Source: CAZVPF01 sp964628195
GTDB lineage: Bacteria; Planctomycetota; Phycisphaerae; Sedimentisphaerales; Anaerohalosphaeraceae
Assembly: GCA_964628195.1 (NCBI GenBank)
Contig: CAZVPF010000002.1
Location: forward strand, 140,401-204,400
DNA: 64,000 bases
Direction: 5' to 3'
Shown here: one piece after another, positions 1 to 9,907 of the stretch
Position numbering within the stretch: position 1 is the first letter of the stretch
Layout: every line of letters begins with the position of its first letter
Translations under genes and position numbers: made by a program
Notes under the pieces: model-generated
Databases searched by the model: none
Told to the model about the DNA's origin: nothing
The model's input: only the letters and a program-made list of their open reading frames with translations

Positions 1-588
1 CATTATATTCGAAACTTAAACTTGATCCGATCAGCAACTGGTGTCAATGCGGCATTTTGTTGTATTGTAAGAGATCCTCGTGACCAGCTTATAAGCCTTT
101 TTGAATTTGACCGACATCCTGAGTTGCCAAGAACTAAACTGTTCTGGAATAAATGGGCTAAGCAATATTTAGGTTTTATTGAATTTGCAAAAAAACATAG
201 TAACATAAAATGCTTCTTGATCCGATATGAAGACCTTGTGAGCTACCCAGTCGAAAGTAAAAGAACCTTTCTAAAATGGATTGGGGTTTTCGAAGGAAAT
301 GAAAATATTGAATCAAAATATGAAATTGCTGTTTTAAATGACAGGCAGGATCCTAAAGTGGCTCAACAGTCCTCTGTAAATAAATCTTCAATCGGCCGTT
401 ATAAGGCCACTAAATGCCCGGATCAGTTAGCTATGGTCAATGCGTTTCAGTACAACTCAAAAGCGAAAAAATTAATGAATCTTTTTGGCTATTCCGACAA
501 TGGTCTCGCCGATATAAAAATTATCGGAATACCTAATTTGTTTGTTTTTGAACCTAACTTAAAACCTTCAGAAAAAAACGTAACTTAA
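1..588 (+). CDS. sulfotransferase family protein (5' end outside window)
   Basis: The reading frame is open to the left edge, so the N-terminus, including the 5'-phosphosulfate loop, is missing. The visible part carries the 3'-phosphate-binding signature RDPRDQLIS (about residue 17 counted from the first TTG at 22) and the following LIRYEDLVSYP motif, both typical of PAPS-dependent carbohydrate sulfotransferases. The stop overlaps the next start by one base (TAATG), so it is co-translated with the polysaccharide cluster downstream. It probably sulfates a sugar of the exported glycan. Base composition is clearly AT-rich, like the rest of the cluster. Family assignment is firm; the acceptor is unknown. 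Confidence 0.8.
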   Translation, partial: HYIRNLNLIRSATGVNAAFCCIVRDPRDQLISLFEFDRHPELPRTKLFWNKWAKQYLGFIEFAKKHSNIKCFLIRYEDLVSYPVESKRTFLKWIGVFEGNENIESKYEIAVLNDRQDPKVAQQSSVNKSSIGRYKATKCPDQLAMVNAFQYNSKAKKLMNLFGYSDNGLADIKIIGIPNLFVFEPNLKPSEKNVT

Positions 589-1577
589 TGCAAAAAACTG
601 AAGTCTCTGTAATAATTACAACACACAACAGGCCAAAATTGTTAAAACGCGCAATAGATTCAGTTCTTGCACAAACTTACAGGTATTTCCTGTTATACAT
701 AATTGACGACGCGTCGAATGATGAAACTCGTAAATTGGTAAGTGAATATTTTGATAAATGCACAAGGGTCAATTACATTAGGCTTGAACAAAATCAGGGT
801 CTTGCTAAGGCTAGGAACAAGGGATTAGAAATTTCTGAAGGGCAATTCATCGCCTTTCTGGACGACGATGACTGGTGGAAGCCTCAGTGCCTTGAAAAAC
901 GAATGAATATACTCAACTCGCTTCCCGGGCGGGAACTAAAACGACTTGGCGTTGTCTACTGCGGCTGTGAGATCCAACTAACTGATTCGGGCGAAATTAC
1001 ATATAATATGCCTCAGATCATTGGAAGTATTCGTGAAAATATCATCGCTAAGGACATATCGACAATCCCTTCCTCGTGCTTATTCTCCCGAGAGGCTCTT
1101 GAAAAAGCAGGCTTGTTTGACGAAAGCCTCGTCTCATCGATCGACCATGATATCTGGATGTCACTCGCGAAACAGGGTTTCAACGCTTATGCGGTAAATG
1201 AACCTCATGTCGTTACTTATGAATCGACAAAACGAAATGCGATGATGACCGATACAGAAAAACGCATAAGAGGTGTCGAACAATACCTTGAGAAGTGGAG
1301 TCCGGTTTATAGAGAATGGCTGGGCGATGCAAGTAGCTCAAAGTATATAAAAAAATATCGTAGAAGGGTCCTTGTCCGCATGGCTGCAACAAAGATACTC
1401 TCAGGTAAACCACGCGAAGTTAGGGCAATATTCAGGCACATTCTTTCAAAAGGGCACAACTTCATATTCGAAGCACTTTATGTTTCGCGGCTTATTTTTC
1501 TTCAAAAGATTAAAATGGTTTGCCCAAAGTGGTTTGCAAGATGGGTCAGGAAAAAGAAAAAATTGGAAATAGTTTGA
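588..1577 (+). CDS. family 2 glycosyltransferase
   Basis: This 329-residue protein is a GT-A fold GT2 enzyme. It opens with VSVIITTHNRP, then has IDDASND (about 39-45) and the metal/nucleotide-binding LDDDDWW (about 91-97). It should add one sugar from a nucleotide-sugar donor on the cytoplasmic face of the membrane. The basic C-terminal tail (KKKKLE) and the hydrophobic stretch before it may hold it at the membrane. Start and stop both overlap the neighbouring genes by one base. Donor and linkage cannot be told from sequence. Confidence 0.85.
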   Translation: MQKTEVSVIITTHNRPKLLKRAIDSVLAQTYRYFLLYIIDDASNDETRKLVSEYFDKCTRVNYIRLEQNQGLAKARNKGLEISEGQFIAFLDDDDWWKPQCLEKRMNILNSLPGRELKRLGVVYCGCEIQLTDSGEITYNMPQIIGSIRENIIAKDISTIPSSCLFSREALEKAGLFDESLVSSIDHDIWMSLAKQGFNAYAVNEPHVVTYESTKRNAMMTDTEKRIRGVEQYLEKWSPVYREWLGDASSSKYIKKYRRRVLVRMAATKILSGKPREVRAIFRHILSKGHNFIFEALYVSRLIFLQKIKMVCPKWFARWVRKKKKLEIV

Positions 1578-2911
1578 TGCAACAGCCAAAAGTTGGCAGT
1601 ATGGCAATTTCAAAACAAAGTGTGTCGGACCATCCCGCCATTGATTACGCTATGGTGACACTGCTTGTTTGTATTTCCGGAAACAATCTGCTCTCTTCGA
1701 TTACAAACATTCGAATTTTATTGATTTCAACACTTCTATCTTTTTGCGGTGTTTTATGCTTAAGGCAAGTCTTTTGCGTTTCAAAAAGACTCATAGTGGT
1801 TATGGTTGGATTCGGGATTTTGTTTCTTTTCCATTGGTATCAGTTTAACTTTCTGCCAATTCAAACAATTTGCGGCTTTTATGTTAAGTTGCTGATAGCT
1901 TTCATCGGCTGTTGTATAATAAAAGATTTTTGTAGAAAGCTTATAGATGTTTTTTTCTGCATTTGCATAGTCAGCCTGATATTTTTCTTTGGTGAGCAGT
2001 TATTTAACCTTTTTAACGTAGATCTTCGTGCTGTGTTTCAACCCGTTGCTGACTTTCTGGGGTCAGAAAGAGGATTACATATTGGTATATACAATTTTTT
2101 TGCAGTCCGCCGAAACAGCGGCATATTCTGGGAACCGGGTGGATTTTCAGGATATCTGTTAATAAGTCTTATTCTATTAAGTTTTGAAAAGGAGAGATAC
2201 AACTCAAAAGGATTTTGGATTAGATTTTGGGTCCTGTTTACCGGGGTTCTTACAACTTATTCAACTACAGGATATATTGTTTTGCCTTTCCTGGTCTTTC
2301 TTTATTACCAATTCCATGAAAATAAAGGGACTAAGAAAAATGCCTTTATCAATTTCTCAAAATTGCTTTTTTTGTGCATATTGTTAGAGTCAGCTTTTTT
2401 TATTTCTTATTATCTTACATTTAATGAACCAGGTGACCCTGCATATAATACTGGAAAATATCATAAAGTGCATGGCGACTTTGTGTTTGAGAAGATCAAA
2501 CGGCAGTATAACTATGCTAAGAATACACAGAGGTCTTTAAAGCATCAAAGCCGTTTTGATGATATTATTGATGATTTAAGTTATATTGAACAGCGCCCAT
2601 TCACCGGCTGGGGCATTCATAAAAAGACAAGATACCGGTTGCATCCAACAAATGTTTATGAAAGCGGTCATGGTTGTGGGTTAACCGATTTTTGGTGTAA
2701 ATTCGGCATTTGGGGCATGACCATCCTGGTAATTTGCATGCTGGTTAGCTTTTTAAAGATATCGAATTGGTCTTATTTTACAGCTTGTTTTAGTGTATTT
2801 TTGATACTTTTGATTTCCGCAGGTGAAAATTTCATCCGGTTTCCTCTATATTATTCCTTATTCTTTTTAGGAATTTCGATTAGAAAATTCGAAAAAAAAA
2901 GTTTTGAATAA
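1577..2911 (+). CDS. O-antigen ligase / Wzy-type polymerase-like membrane protein
   Basis: The protein is very hydrophobic, with roughly ten membrane segments and a large polar loop after the middle (around residues 260-350), the layout of Wzy polymerases and WaaL ligases. The loop holds a GWGIHKKTRYRLHPTN stretch resembling the conserved loop of the O-antigen ligase family. The start is placed at the ATG overlapping the previous stop (TGATG), giving 444 residues; a longer frame begins at 1520 but would lie inside the glycosyltransferase gene. It is the only polymerase candidate in this cluster. Polymerase versus ligase cannot be decided. Confidence 0.7.
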   Translation: MQQPKVGSMAISKQSVSDHPAIDYAMVTLLVCISGNNLLSSITNIRILLISTLLSFCGVLCLRQVFCVSKRLIVVMVGFGILFLFHWYQFNFLPIQTICGFYVKLLIAFIGCCIIKDFCRKLIDVFFCICIVSLIFFFGEQLFNLFNVDLRAVFQPVADFLGSERGLHIGIYNFFAVRRNSGIFWEPGGFSGYLLISLILLSFEKERYNSKGFWIRFWVLFTGVLTTYSTTGYIVLPFLVFLYYQFHENKGTKKNAFINFSKLLFLCILLESAFFISYYLTFNEPGDPAYNTGKYHKVHGDFVFEKIKRQYNYAKNTQRSLKHQSRFDDIIDDLSYIEQRPFTGWGIHKKTRYRLHPTNVYESGHGCGLTDFWCKFGIWGMTILVICMLVSFLKISNWSYFTACFSVFLILLISAGENFIRFPLYYSLFFLGISIRKFEKKSFE

Positions 2912-3779
2912 CAGGTTAATTACAAACATAGCTGTTCTTATGACTTGCCATAACCGCAGGAAGTTGACTGTTGAATGTCTGCAGAGGCTTTTTTCTCAGG
3001 ACTGTATTAGGGATATCAACCTCAATGTTTATCTTGTAGACGCTGGAAGTACCGATGGAACCGTTGAGGCGATTCGGCAAAAATTCCCTGATGTAAAAGT
3101 GATTGAAAAAGACGATAAACTTTACTGGTGCGGCGGTATGCGGGTCGCTTTTGAGCATGCCTGTAAAGGTAATTATGATTATTATTTATGGCTCAACGAT
3201 GACTCCATGTTGTATGTAAACGCATTAGGACAAATGTTGACAACAGCAAGAAATACGGAACCAGAATTAACCGCAGGCCCAATTGTCGTTGGTTGTTTAT
3301 GCGATCCGGTAACAGGTCAATATACCTATGGGGGCCATGTCAGACCCAACCCCCAAAAACCGGTCAAATTCGAGCCTGTAATACCGAACGGATGCTCACA
3401 AAAGTGTGACACTATAAATGGCAATTGCGTGCTTGTCCCGAGACATGCGATAAATATTTTAGGCAACCTTAGTTCGAAATTCTCACACAGAATGGGCGAT
3501 ACGGATTATGGGTTGCGGGCGATATCAAAGGGAATTGATATATTTACAACGCCGGAATATATCGGTACCTGTCCGCAAAACCCACCCGCTGAGTGGCTCG
3601 ATCCTGAAGTTCCGATTTCAAAACGTTTAAAATTATTACGCCATCCCAAGGGACCAAATCCTCAAGAGTGGGCGGTTTTTACGAAGAGGCATGTCGGATG
3701 GAAATGGCCTTTTTATGTAATTAGTCTCTATTGCAGGATAATATTTCCCAACTTGCGCAAATCGGATAAAGACAAATAA
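2904..3779 (+). CDS. family 2 glycosyltransferase (rhamnosyltransferase-like)
   Basis: This is a 291-residue GT2 enzyme with AVLMTCHNR, VDAGSTDGT (about 45-53) and LNDDS (about 97-101). Such NDD-type motifs are common in rhamnosyltransferase-like GT2 proteins. The start used is TTG at 2904, which overlaps the previous gene by 8 bases; a later ATG at 2940 would cut into the first beta strand and is less likely. It belongs to the polysaccharide operon. Confidence 0.8.
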   Translation: MNNRLITNIAVLMTCHNRRKLTVECLQRLFSQDCIRDINLNVYLVDAGSTDGTVEAIRQKFPDVKVIEKDDKLYWCGGMRVAFEHACKGNYDYYLWLNDDSMLYVNALGQMLTTARNTEPELTAGPIVVGCLCDPVTGQYTYGGHVRPNPQKPVKFEPVIPNGCSQKCDTINGNCVLVPRHAINILGNLSSKFSHRMGDTDYGLRAISKGIDIFTTPEYIGTCPQNPPAEWLDPEVPISKRLKLLRHPKGPNPQEWAVFTKRHVGWKWPFYVISLYCRIIFPNLRKSDKDK

Positions 3780-3780
3780 A

Positions 3781-4938
3781 ATGTCGGCTGACCGGAATAA
3801 TTTGAGCAATACGAAAATAGCGGTTTTTTATACGCATCTTGGCCCTTATCATTCTGCGAGGTTAAACGCTTTAAACAAAATCTTCCCAAGAACTTGTGCT
3901 GTTGAAATCGCGTCCGGTGAAAAGATATACCCTTGGAAATATGATAGATCACTATACTCATTTAAGAGAAAAATCCTTTTTCCTGAAGATTCAATCGACG
4001 ATGTTCCTGTAAAAGCTCAGTGTGAATCTGTGCAGGTTTTCCTTGATGAATTCAATCCGGATTTTATAGCGGTCGCAGGCTATGGGGAGCCTTCTATGCG
4101 CGCCGCCGCTGCCTGGGCAAGAAAAAATAATGTGCCGGTCATTCTTCTTTTCGCATCAACAATGAAGGGAAACCGCCGCCCTTTTTTAAAAGAAATAATA
4201 AAAAGATTCTGGATAAGACAATATTCAGCTGTCGCTGCTTTGGGAACCGCCGCTGAAGAGTACGCCCTTGCTCTGGGGGTTCCAAAGCATAAGATTTATA
4301 AGATCGGCAACGTGGTTGATAACCAATACTTCACCGGCACTGTGGAAAAGTTGAAAAATAAAGCTAATGAAATCAGAAGCCAATACGGCCTTCCAAAAAA
4401 ATTCTTTGTGTGTGTATCAAGGTTTTCCGAAGAGAAAAATCTCTTTGGTCTTTTGGATGCCTTTGTTTTATACCGCCGTTCTGGTGGTGAATGGGACCTT
4501 GTACTGGTTGGCGGCGGACCCCTGCAGTCGGACATTCAAAAACACATCTCTGACAACAACATCAAAGGTGTTCATCTTTTCGGGTGGCATTCATATGATG
4601 AACTGCCGATTTTCTACATGCTCGGTTCCGGACTCATTCTTCCGAGTTTCAGGGAAACATGGGGGCTGGTTGTCAACGAGGCTATGGCATGCGGCCTGCC
4701 GGTACTTGTAAGCAGAAACTGCGGCTGTGAGCCTGACCTCTGCCGTGAAGGTGTCAACGGTTATTCATTTGAACCTGAAAATTTAGAGGAAATTAAAAAC
4801 ACAATGCTAAAAATTTACAATTTGGAAATAAGTAATTCCGCCCGGCAAAGCCAAAGGATTATTTCCAATTTCACTCCGGAAACATGGGCGGATAAAATAA
4901 AAAAAATAATAGCAGATTTTTATGCACTTAAAAAATAA
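3781..4938 (+). CDS. family 4 glycosyltransferase
   Basis: This 385-residue GT-B fold protein has the GT4 C-terminal Rossmann half: FVCVSRFSEEKNLFGLLDAF (about 211-230), a VGGGP donor-site turn, and the retaining-enzyme motif ETWGLVVNEAMACGLPV (about 287-303), with the two spaced glutamates. It starts one base after the previous stop. The C-terminus overlaps the next gene by 17 bases, consistent with a tight operon. The sugar transferred is unknown. Confidence 0.85.
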   Translation: MSADRNNLSNTKIAVFYTHLGPYHSARLNALNKIFPRTCAVEIASGEKIYPWKYDRSLYSFKRKILFPEDSIDDVPVKAQCESVQVFLDEFNPDFIAVAGYGEPSMRAAAAWARKNNVPVILLFASTMKGNRRPFLKEIIKRFWIRQYSAVAALGTAAEEYALALGVPKHKIYKIGNVVDNQYFTGTVEKLKNKANEIRSQYGLPKKFFVCVSRFSEEKNLFGLLDAFVLYRRSGGEWDLVLVGGGPLQSDIQKHISDNNIKGVHLFGWHSYDELPIFYMLGSGLILPSFRETWGLVVNEAMACGLPVLVSRNCGCEPDLCREGVNGYSFEPENLEEIKNTMLKIYNLEISNSARQSQRIISNFTPETWADKIKKIIADFYALKK

Positions 4939-5755
4939 AACAGAAGAGCTTAATGAAATGGATCAGTATTTTTCGGGAAAAAAACTTTACGGAAATGATT
5001 TTGATTCTGAGCAAATAAAGCAATGGTTCAATGACGAAAAAGAAGCATACTCAAGTCTTGGGAAAGGCACAAAATCCAATGGAGGGTATGGATATCACCT
5101 CTTAAATCAACAAACTTTGCTGAAACATCTGCCGGATAAACATTTTGACCGTGTTCTCGGCTTCGGCAGCGCCCATGGGCAGGAGTTTGTTCCCATACTG
5201 GACAAAATAGGACATTTGACAATACTTGAACCTTCTGAAAAGTTTATTAGGAATCATATCGGCAACGTCCCTGTCGAATATCACCAGCCGAGTGCAGATG
5301 GAACTTTTGAGTATGAAGAAAACACCTTTGACTTGATACTGTGTATTAGTGTCCTTCATCATATTCCAAATGTGAGTACAATAATTAAAGAGTTTGCAAG
5401 GTGCTGCAGGCCCGGCGGATATGTGCTGATAAGAGAACCCATCACCTCAATGGGTGACTGGAGAAAGCCGCGAAGCGGACTCACAAAACATGAAAGAGGT
5501 ATACCCCTGAATATACTTGAGCGAATGATATTGGATTGCGGCTTAAGAATTATAAACAGGCAAAAGTGCATGTTTTCACTGACCAGCCGCTGGAGGTACC
5601 TGACCAAAAACGCACCTTACAACTCAGGCATTGCAATGTTTTTTGATCGCATACTATGCGCTGCCTTTTGCTGGAACTCTGTTTATCATGCAAAAACCCC
5701 TTTTCAAAAATTCCGACCTACCTCGGCCTCTTATGTACTGCAGAAACCATCATAA
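4922..5755 (+). CDS. class I SAM-dependent methyltransferase
   Basis: This 277-residue protein has a Methyltransf_11-like core: VLGFGSAHGQEF (motif I, G-x-G type, around residue 79), LTILEPSEKF (acidic motif II), FDLILCISVLHHIPN and CCRPGGYVLIREP. A start at the internal ATG 4958 is also possible, which would remove the 17-base overlap with the glycosyltransferase. Within this cluster it probably methylates a sugar of the polysaccharide. No substrate-specific motif is recognisable. Confidence 0.75.
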   Translation: MHLKNKTEELNEMDQYFSGKKLYGNDFDSEQIKQWFNDEKEAYSSLGKGTKSNGGYGYHLLNQQTLLKHLPDKHFDRVLGFGSAHGQEFVPILDKIGHLTILEPSEKFIRNHIGNVPVEYHQPSADGTFEYEENTFDLILCISVLHHIPNVSTIIKEFARCCRPGGYVLIREPITSMGDWRKPRSGLTKHERGIPLNILERMILDCGLRIINRQKCMFSLTSRWRYLTKNAPYNSGIAMFFDRILCAAFCWNSVYHAKTPFQKFRPTSASYVLQKPS

Positions 5756-5777
5756 GAACTAAATTGTTGGAGTATTT

Positions 5778-6560
5778 ATGAACATGCTTCACTGGCAGAC
5801 AAGCAAAACTATTCGGGTTGATTCATATAAGGTGCCATGCGCAAGGGAACCAGAGGACTCCGCATTTCCGCATGCGATCAGACGGGACTCAAAATTGAAG
5901 GGCTTTGCTAAAAGAATCTTTTGGCCGTTTTTGTCCTGTCGCAACCGCATATTTGTTGACGGTTTTATCGAACGGGTTATAAAACGATGGGCCGCAGAAT
6001 TAATTTCACCCGAAACGGTTTTTCTTGAAGTCGGGTGCGGCAATATGGAAATGATAAAAATCTTGCCGCCGGAATTGTATTATAATGGTTTCGATATCTC
6101 GCTCTCCCAATTTCATATCAGTCGAATAATGGAAAAAGACGGGAAAGTGAACATCGCTGTCGCAAGCGCGACAGATATACCGCTTGCCGATTCCAGTGTC
6201 AACCTTATCATTTCGTGCGAAGTTTTCGAGCATATTCTCGATCTGGATAAAGCTATAAGCGAGATTCTCCGTGTAGCGATGCCGGGTGCGTCTTTACTTT
6301 GCAGTATTCCCAACAATTTCTGTCATAAGTACAAGGTGAAAGGGCCACATCCGGACCATGTCAATAATTTCACATTTCAGGGTTTTATTGATTACATGGA
6401 GACAAGAGGGTTTGACTGCAAAAAAAAATTAATGAAAGGCTTTTGGATTCCTTTTCCAAAATGGCTGGTTAAAACAAGCTGCCATCTCCCTGTAAAACCT
6501 AAGACTGAATATTATTGCACAAATTTTTTCTACCATTTCAAGGTGACTAAACAAAGTTAA
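5778..6560 (+). CDS. class I SAM-dependent methyltransferase
   Basis: The 260-residue protein shows a SAM-binding core: VFLEVGCGNMEM (motif I, around residue 81), a ppDxIPLADSSVNLIISCEVFEHI stretch (SAM/ubiE-type post II-III region) and a PGASLLCSIPNNF strand. The stop TAA overlaps the next ATG by one base. It is a second candidate sugar or glycolipid methyltransferase in the polysaccharide cluster, with a different N-terminus from its neighbour, so it is not a simple duplication. Confidence 0.75.
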   Translation: MNMLHWQTSKTIRVDSYKVPCAREPEDSAFPHAIRRDSKLKGFAKRIFWPFLSCRNRIFVDGFIERVIKRWAAELISPETVFLEVGCGNMEMIKILPPELYYNGFDISLSQFHISRIMEKDGKVNIAVASATDIPLADSSVNLIISCEVFEHILDLDKAISEILRVAMPGASLLCSIPNNFCHKYKVKGPHPDHVNNFTFQGFIDYMETRGFDCKKKLMKGFWIPFPKWLVKTSCHLPVKPKTEYYCTNFFYHFKVTKQS

Positions 6561-7771
6561 TGCCGAGTTACCACCCTCAGTTAAAAGTTGCACATGTCCT
6601 TGCTTACCTTGCAAGCAGGTACGGAGGTCCGCCCAGAGTCGCATTAGCATTGGGCAAAGAGATGGCAAGGCTTGGTTGTGAATTATCGTATTATGCCACC
6701 TCTAAACAGGATGAAAAGCGCGAATTTGAAGATTCTCAGAAAAAAATTAAACTTTTTGAAACCACCTTGCTCAAAAGTTGGTATTACAGCCCAAGCATTT
6801 CAAAAGCACTTTTAAATGTAATAACCAACCTCGACATTGTTCATATACACGAACTCTGGTCATACCCTCAACTTGTCGCTTCCCGACTTTCTCGACGATC
6901 ACAAACTCCCTACATTATAACTCCCCATGGCCTGCTCGAACACTGGCGGTACAACAGCAAAGGCTTCAAAAAAAGAGCTTATATGGCAGCGGTATGCAGG
7001 AAAATGCTTAATAACTCGGCCTGCCTGCATGCCATAACCCCACTCGAGGTCGAAGGTTTTCGGCGCATCGGCTACAAAGGGCCCGTGACAGTTATACCCA
7101 ACGGCATTGACCCGGACGACTTTGCCGATATGCCCGAACCCAGGCAAGCCCAACTGGATTGGCCGATATTGAAAAACAAAAGAACCGTCCTGTTCTTGTC
7201 CCGTCTCAGCAAAGAAAAAGGCCTTGACCTGCTTATCCCTGCATGGGCCCGCATGAAAGAGAAAAATTCATACGACGATTGCGTTCTCATAATTGCCGGC
7301 CCCGATTACCGAGGCTATGCGAACACAGTGCAAAAGCTTGTGGACAGCTATCAAATAAATGACAGCGTGCTTATGACCGGTATTGTTACCGGCCGAAGAA
7401 AGCTTTCACTGGTTTCTTGTGCGGATATTTACACGCTTCCATCTTACAGTGAGGGGTTCAGTATATCCCTGCTTGAAAACATGGTTGCCGCAAATCCGGT
7501 GTTAGCTACTACAGGATGCAACTTCCCTGAAATTGCCGAATATGATGCAGGAATTTGTGTCGAACCCGACATCGACCAGGTTAAGACATCTCTTGAAAAG
7601 CTTCTGGACCTTTCCCGCGAACGTCGATTACAAATGGGGCAAAATGGCAAAACACTGGTGTTGCAAAATTATACTTGGTCGGCAGCATCTAAAAAGATGC
7701 TCTCGGTCTATAAAAATATTGTCAGTGGCAGAGAAATACCAATGTTCCCTCAGGCTGAAGTGACAGGGTAA
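6560..7771 (+). CDS. family 4 glycosyltransferase
   Basis: This 403-residue GT-B enzyme has the N-terminal RYGGPPRVALALG donor/acceptor cleft motif, IITPHGLLEHW, the hinge VIPNGID, VLFLSRLSKEKGLDLLI and the C-terminal SYSEGFSISLLENMVA. The last motif usually reads E-x7-E with EAMA; here it is ENMV, a conservative change. It overlaps the preceding methyltransferase by one base. It is a typical mannosyl/glucosyltransferase-like member of the polysaccharide operon, donor unknown. Confidence 0.85.
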   Translation: MPSYHPQLKVAHVLAYLASRYGGPPRVALALGKEMARLGCELSYYATSKQDEKREFEDSQKKIKLFETTLLKSWYYSPSISKALLNVITNLDIVHIHELWSYPQLVASRLSRRSQTPYIITPHGLLEHWRYNSKGFKKRAYMAAVCRKMLNNSACLHAITPLEVEGFRRIGYKGPVTVIPNGIDPDDFADMPEPRQAQLDWPILKNKRTVLFLSRLSKEKGLDLLIPAWARMKEKNSYDDCVLIIAGPDYRGYANTVQKLVDSYQINDSVLMTGIVTGRRKLSLVSCADIYTLPSYSEGFSISLLENMVAANPVLATTGCNFPEIAEYDAGICVEPDIDQVKTSLEKLLDLSRERRLQMGQNGKTLVLQNYTWSAASKKMLSVYKNIVSGREIPMFPQAEVTG

Positions 7772-7778
7772 TGAAAAC

Positions 7779-8525
7779 ATGATGATTTCTATAATTACTG
7801 TTTGTTACAACAGCGAAGCTACGATTAGACAAACTATCGAGAGCGTGATATCACAGGATTATGAAAAAATCCAGTATATCATTATCGATGGCGGCTCAAC
7901 CGACCAAACTCTCAAAATTATTAAACAGTTTCCCGAAGCGGTGGACAAGTGTGTTTCCGAACCGGACCGGGGCGTCTATGACGCCATGAACAAAGGAATT
8001 TCACAGGCAAACGGTGATTTAATAGCATTCCTAAATGCTGATGACATTTACGCCTATCCGCAAGCCGTCAGGGATATGGTAAATTTAATAATTAACGATA
8101 AAGTTGATGCCGCCTATGCCGACCTCATGTATGTCGACAGATACAAAGACAACAAAATTGTAAGAAAATGGAAAACCGGGCCATATAAAACAGACGCTTT
8201 TCGTTACGGCTGGGTACCACCTCATCCGACATTTTTCTGTAAGAAAAGCGTATATAAGGAATTAGGTGTTTTTGACACAAACTTTGAAGTTGCCGCTGAT
8301 TTTGAGCTTATGCTTCGTTTTATCGAAAAGAACAGCCTGAAAACCGCCTACCTGCCTCGATACCTTGTAAAGATGCGAACAGGTGGAAAAGCCAACCAGG
8401 TTCCCGGCATTGCCAGGGGCAACCGCGACATTCTCAGGGCATTTTCAAAACATAAAATAAAACCATCCCCTTTATACTTTTTAATTAAACCAGTGACAAA
8501 AGCCTTGCAATATATTCTTAAATAA
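7779..8525 (+). CDS. family 2 glycosyltransferase (WcaA-like)
   Basis: This compact 248-residue GT2 enzyme has ISIITVCYNSEATIRQTIESV at the N-terminus, IIDGGSTDQT (about 36-45), the RGVYDAMNKGI motif and FLNADD (about 85-90). The set is characteristic of the short colanic-acid type GT2 family. It starts 7 bases after the previous gene. It probably builds the repeat unit together with the other transferases here. Confidence 0.85.
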   Translation: MMISIITVCYNSEATIRQTIESVISQDYEKIQYIIIDGGSTDQTLKIIKQFPEAVDKCVSEPDRGVYDAMNKGISQANGDLIAFLNADDIYAYPQAVRDMVNLIINDKVDAAYADLMYVDRYKDNKIVRKWKTGPYKTDAFRYGWVPPHPTFFCKKSVYKELGVFDTNFEVAADFELMLRFIEKNSLKTAYLPRYLVKMRTGGKANQVPGIARGNRDILRAFSKHKIKPSPLYFLIKPVTKALQYILK

Positions 8526-8629
8526 CATACATTCCGCTGTTGAGGCCTAGTCATCGAGAGAGAATGACAGATACAGTCGAATTGTGGAATTTATCAAAAA
8601 AATGACCCCCGCTTCATTGGAGAAGCATT

Positions 8630-9904
8630 ATGAATACAAAGACAGCAATATGGATTCAGTTGCTTCTTTTTATATTTGATGTCTTTTTAATTAATGTTAT
8701 TTTTCTTGGCAGTTTTGCACTGCGTTACGGGTTGCCGCTCCCTGGATATAATTTCCGGCCCTACAAAGAAAATTTCCTTTTTGTGACATTTCTTTATGCC
8801 CTTGCTTTCGCTATTTGTGGCTGCTTTCGACCGAGATACCAGTCCCGCTGGGCACTGTTTAAGTGTGTCTTCAAAGGGATTTTTGTGGGTACGCTGCTCG
8901 GCGTATCACTTGTGTATGTTAATAGGGAGCAATGGTCGGCTTTTCCCTCAAGCGTATTTCTTATCGCCTTCATATTCGGGCTTTTTGTAATTTTCCCCCT
9001 GCACTTGATTGTTCTAAGTATCGCTGACAGAATAAGAAAAAAAGTCTTGATTATAGGACAGGGAAGGATTGAAGATGTCCTTGATGAAAAAAGTAGAACT
9101 GACTGCAAGCAGATTGAAAAGATTGAAGATATCCTGCATCATGAAGATGCAGATGAAATTATTATCTGCAAAGAATTTCATGATGATGCCCAGATGAATC
9201 TTCTTATCTTTCTTTTGCTCAAACTTAATATCAATGTCATCTTCAGTCCTGCTTTATATGCCAAGTTGCTGTCGGAAAGTGTGATGGAGGAAAATGCCCT
9301 GAGATATGTTGCTACCTCGCTCGGTAGAAAATCCGACACGGAGGAATTTCTTATTCGCGCTCTTGACATCTTATTGAGTCTTGTCCTGTTGCTGGTCCTC
9401 TCGCCGGTTATGCTCCTCATCGCCTGCCTCGTTAAGTTAAGCTCTCCAGGACCGGTCATTTTCTGTCAGACAAGGCTTGCCAAAGATGGCGAGCCATTTA
9501 TTTTGTACAAGTTTCGGACAATGGTGGATAACGCGGAAAGAGAATCCGGCCCCGTGTTAGCATCCGAAAACGATGATCGTGTAACACCTATCGGGGCCTT
9601 TTTAAGGCAGACACGGCTTGACGAGATGCCGCAGTTGTTCAACGTTCTTCTCGGCCAGATGAGCCTCGTCGGTCCCCGCCCTGAACGGCTGCATTTTATC
9701 AGGCAGCATCGAGTTCTCAGAGAAATGCGGCTTGCGGTAAAGCCCGGCCTGACAGGTTTCGCTCAAATTCGCAATCTTTACGATCTTCACCCACGGCACA
9801 AGATTAAGTACGATTACCTTTACATACAAAAAAGGTCCTTGGCGCTGAACCTCTATATACTGTTAAAGACCCTGCCCGTAATTATAATGCGGAAGGGGCG
9901 TTGA
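8630..9904 (+). CDS. undecaprenyl-phosphate sugar phosphotransferase (initiating transferase)
   Basis: This 424-residue protein is a polyprenyl glycosylphosphotransferase of the WbaP/WcaJ kind. It has four N-terminal membrane segments (about 10-130), a degenerate nucleotide-binding-like middle (KVLIIGQGRI), and a C-terminal bacterial sugar transferase domain from about 240. That domain has a membrane re-entrant helix, SSPGPVIFCQTR, LYKFRTM, TRLDEMPQLFNVL and MSLVGPRPER. It starts glycan assembly by loading sugar-1-phosphate onto undecaprenyl phosphate. A 104-base gap precedes it, with no clear promoter. It is the last plus-strand gene of the polysaccharide cluster. Confidence 0.9.
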   Translation: MNTKTAIWIQLLLFIFDVFLINVIFLGSFALRYGLPLPGYNFRPYKENFLFVTFLYALAFAICGCFRPRYQSRWALFKCVFKGIFVGTLLGVSLVYVNREQWSAFPSSVFLIAFIFGLFVIFPLHLIVLSIADRIRKKVLIIGQGRIEDVLDEKSRTDCKQIEKIEDILHHEDADEIIICKEFHDDAQMNLLIFLLLKLNINVIFSPALYAKLLSESVMEENALRYVATSLGRKSDTEEFLIRALDILLSLVLLLVLSPVMLLIACLVKLSSPGPVIFCQTRLAKDGEPFILYKFRTMVDNAERESGPVLASENDDRVTPIGAFLRQTRLDEMPQLFNVLLGQMSLVGPRPERLHFIRQHRVLREMRLAVKPGLTGFAQIRNLYDLHPRHKIKYDYLYIQKRSLALNLYILLKTLPVIIMRKGR

Positions 9905-9907
9905 ATA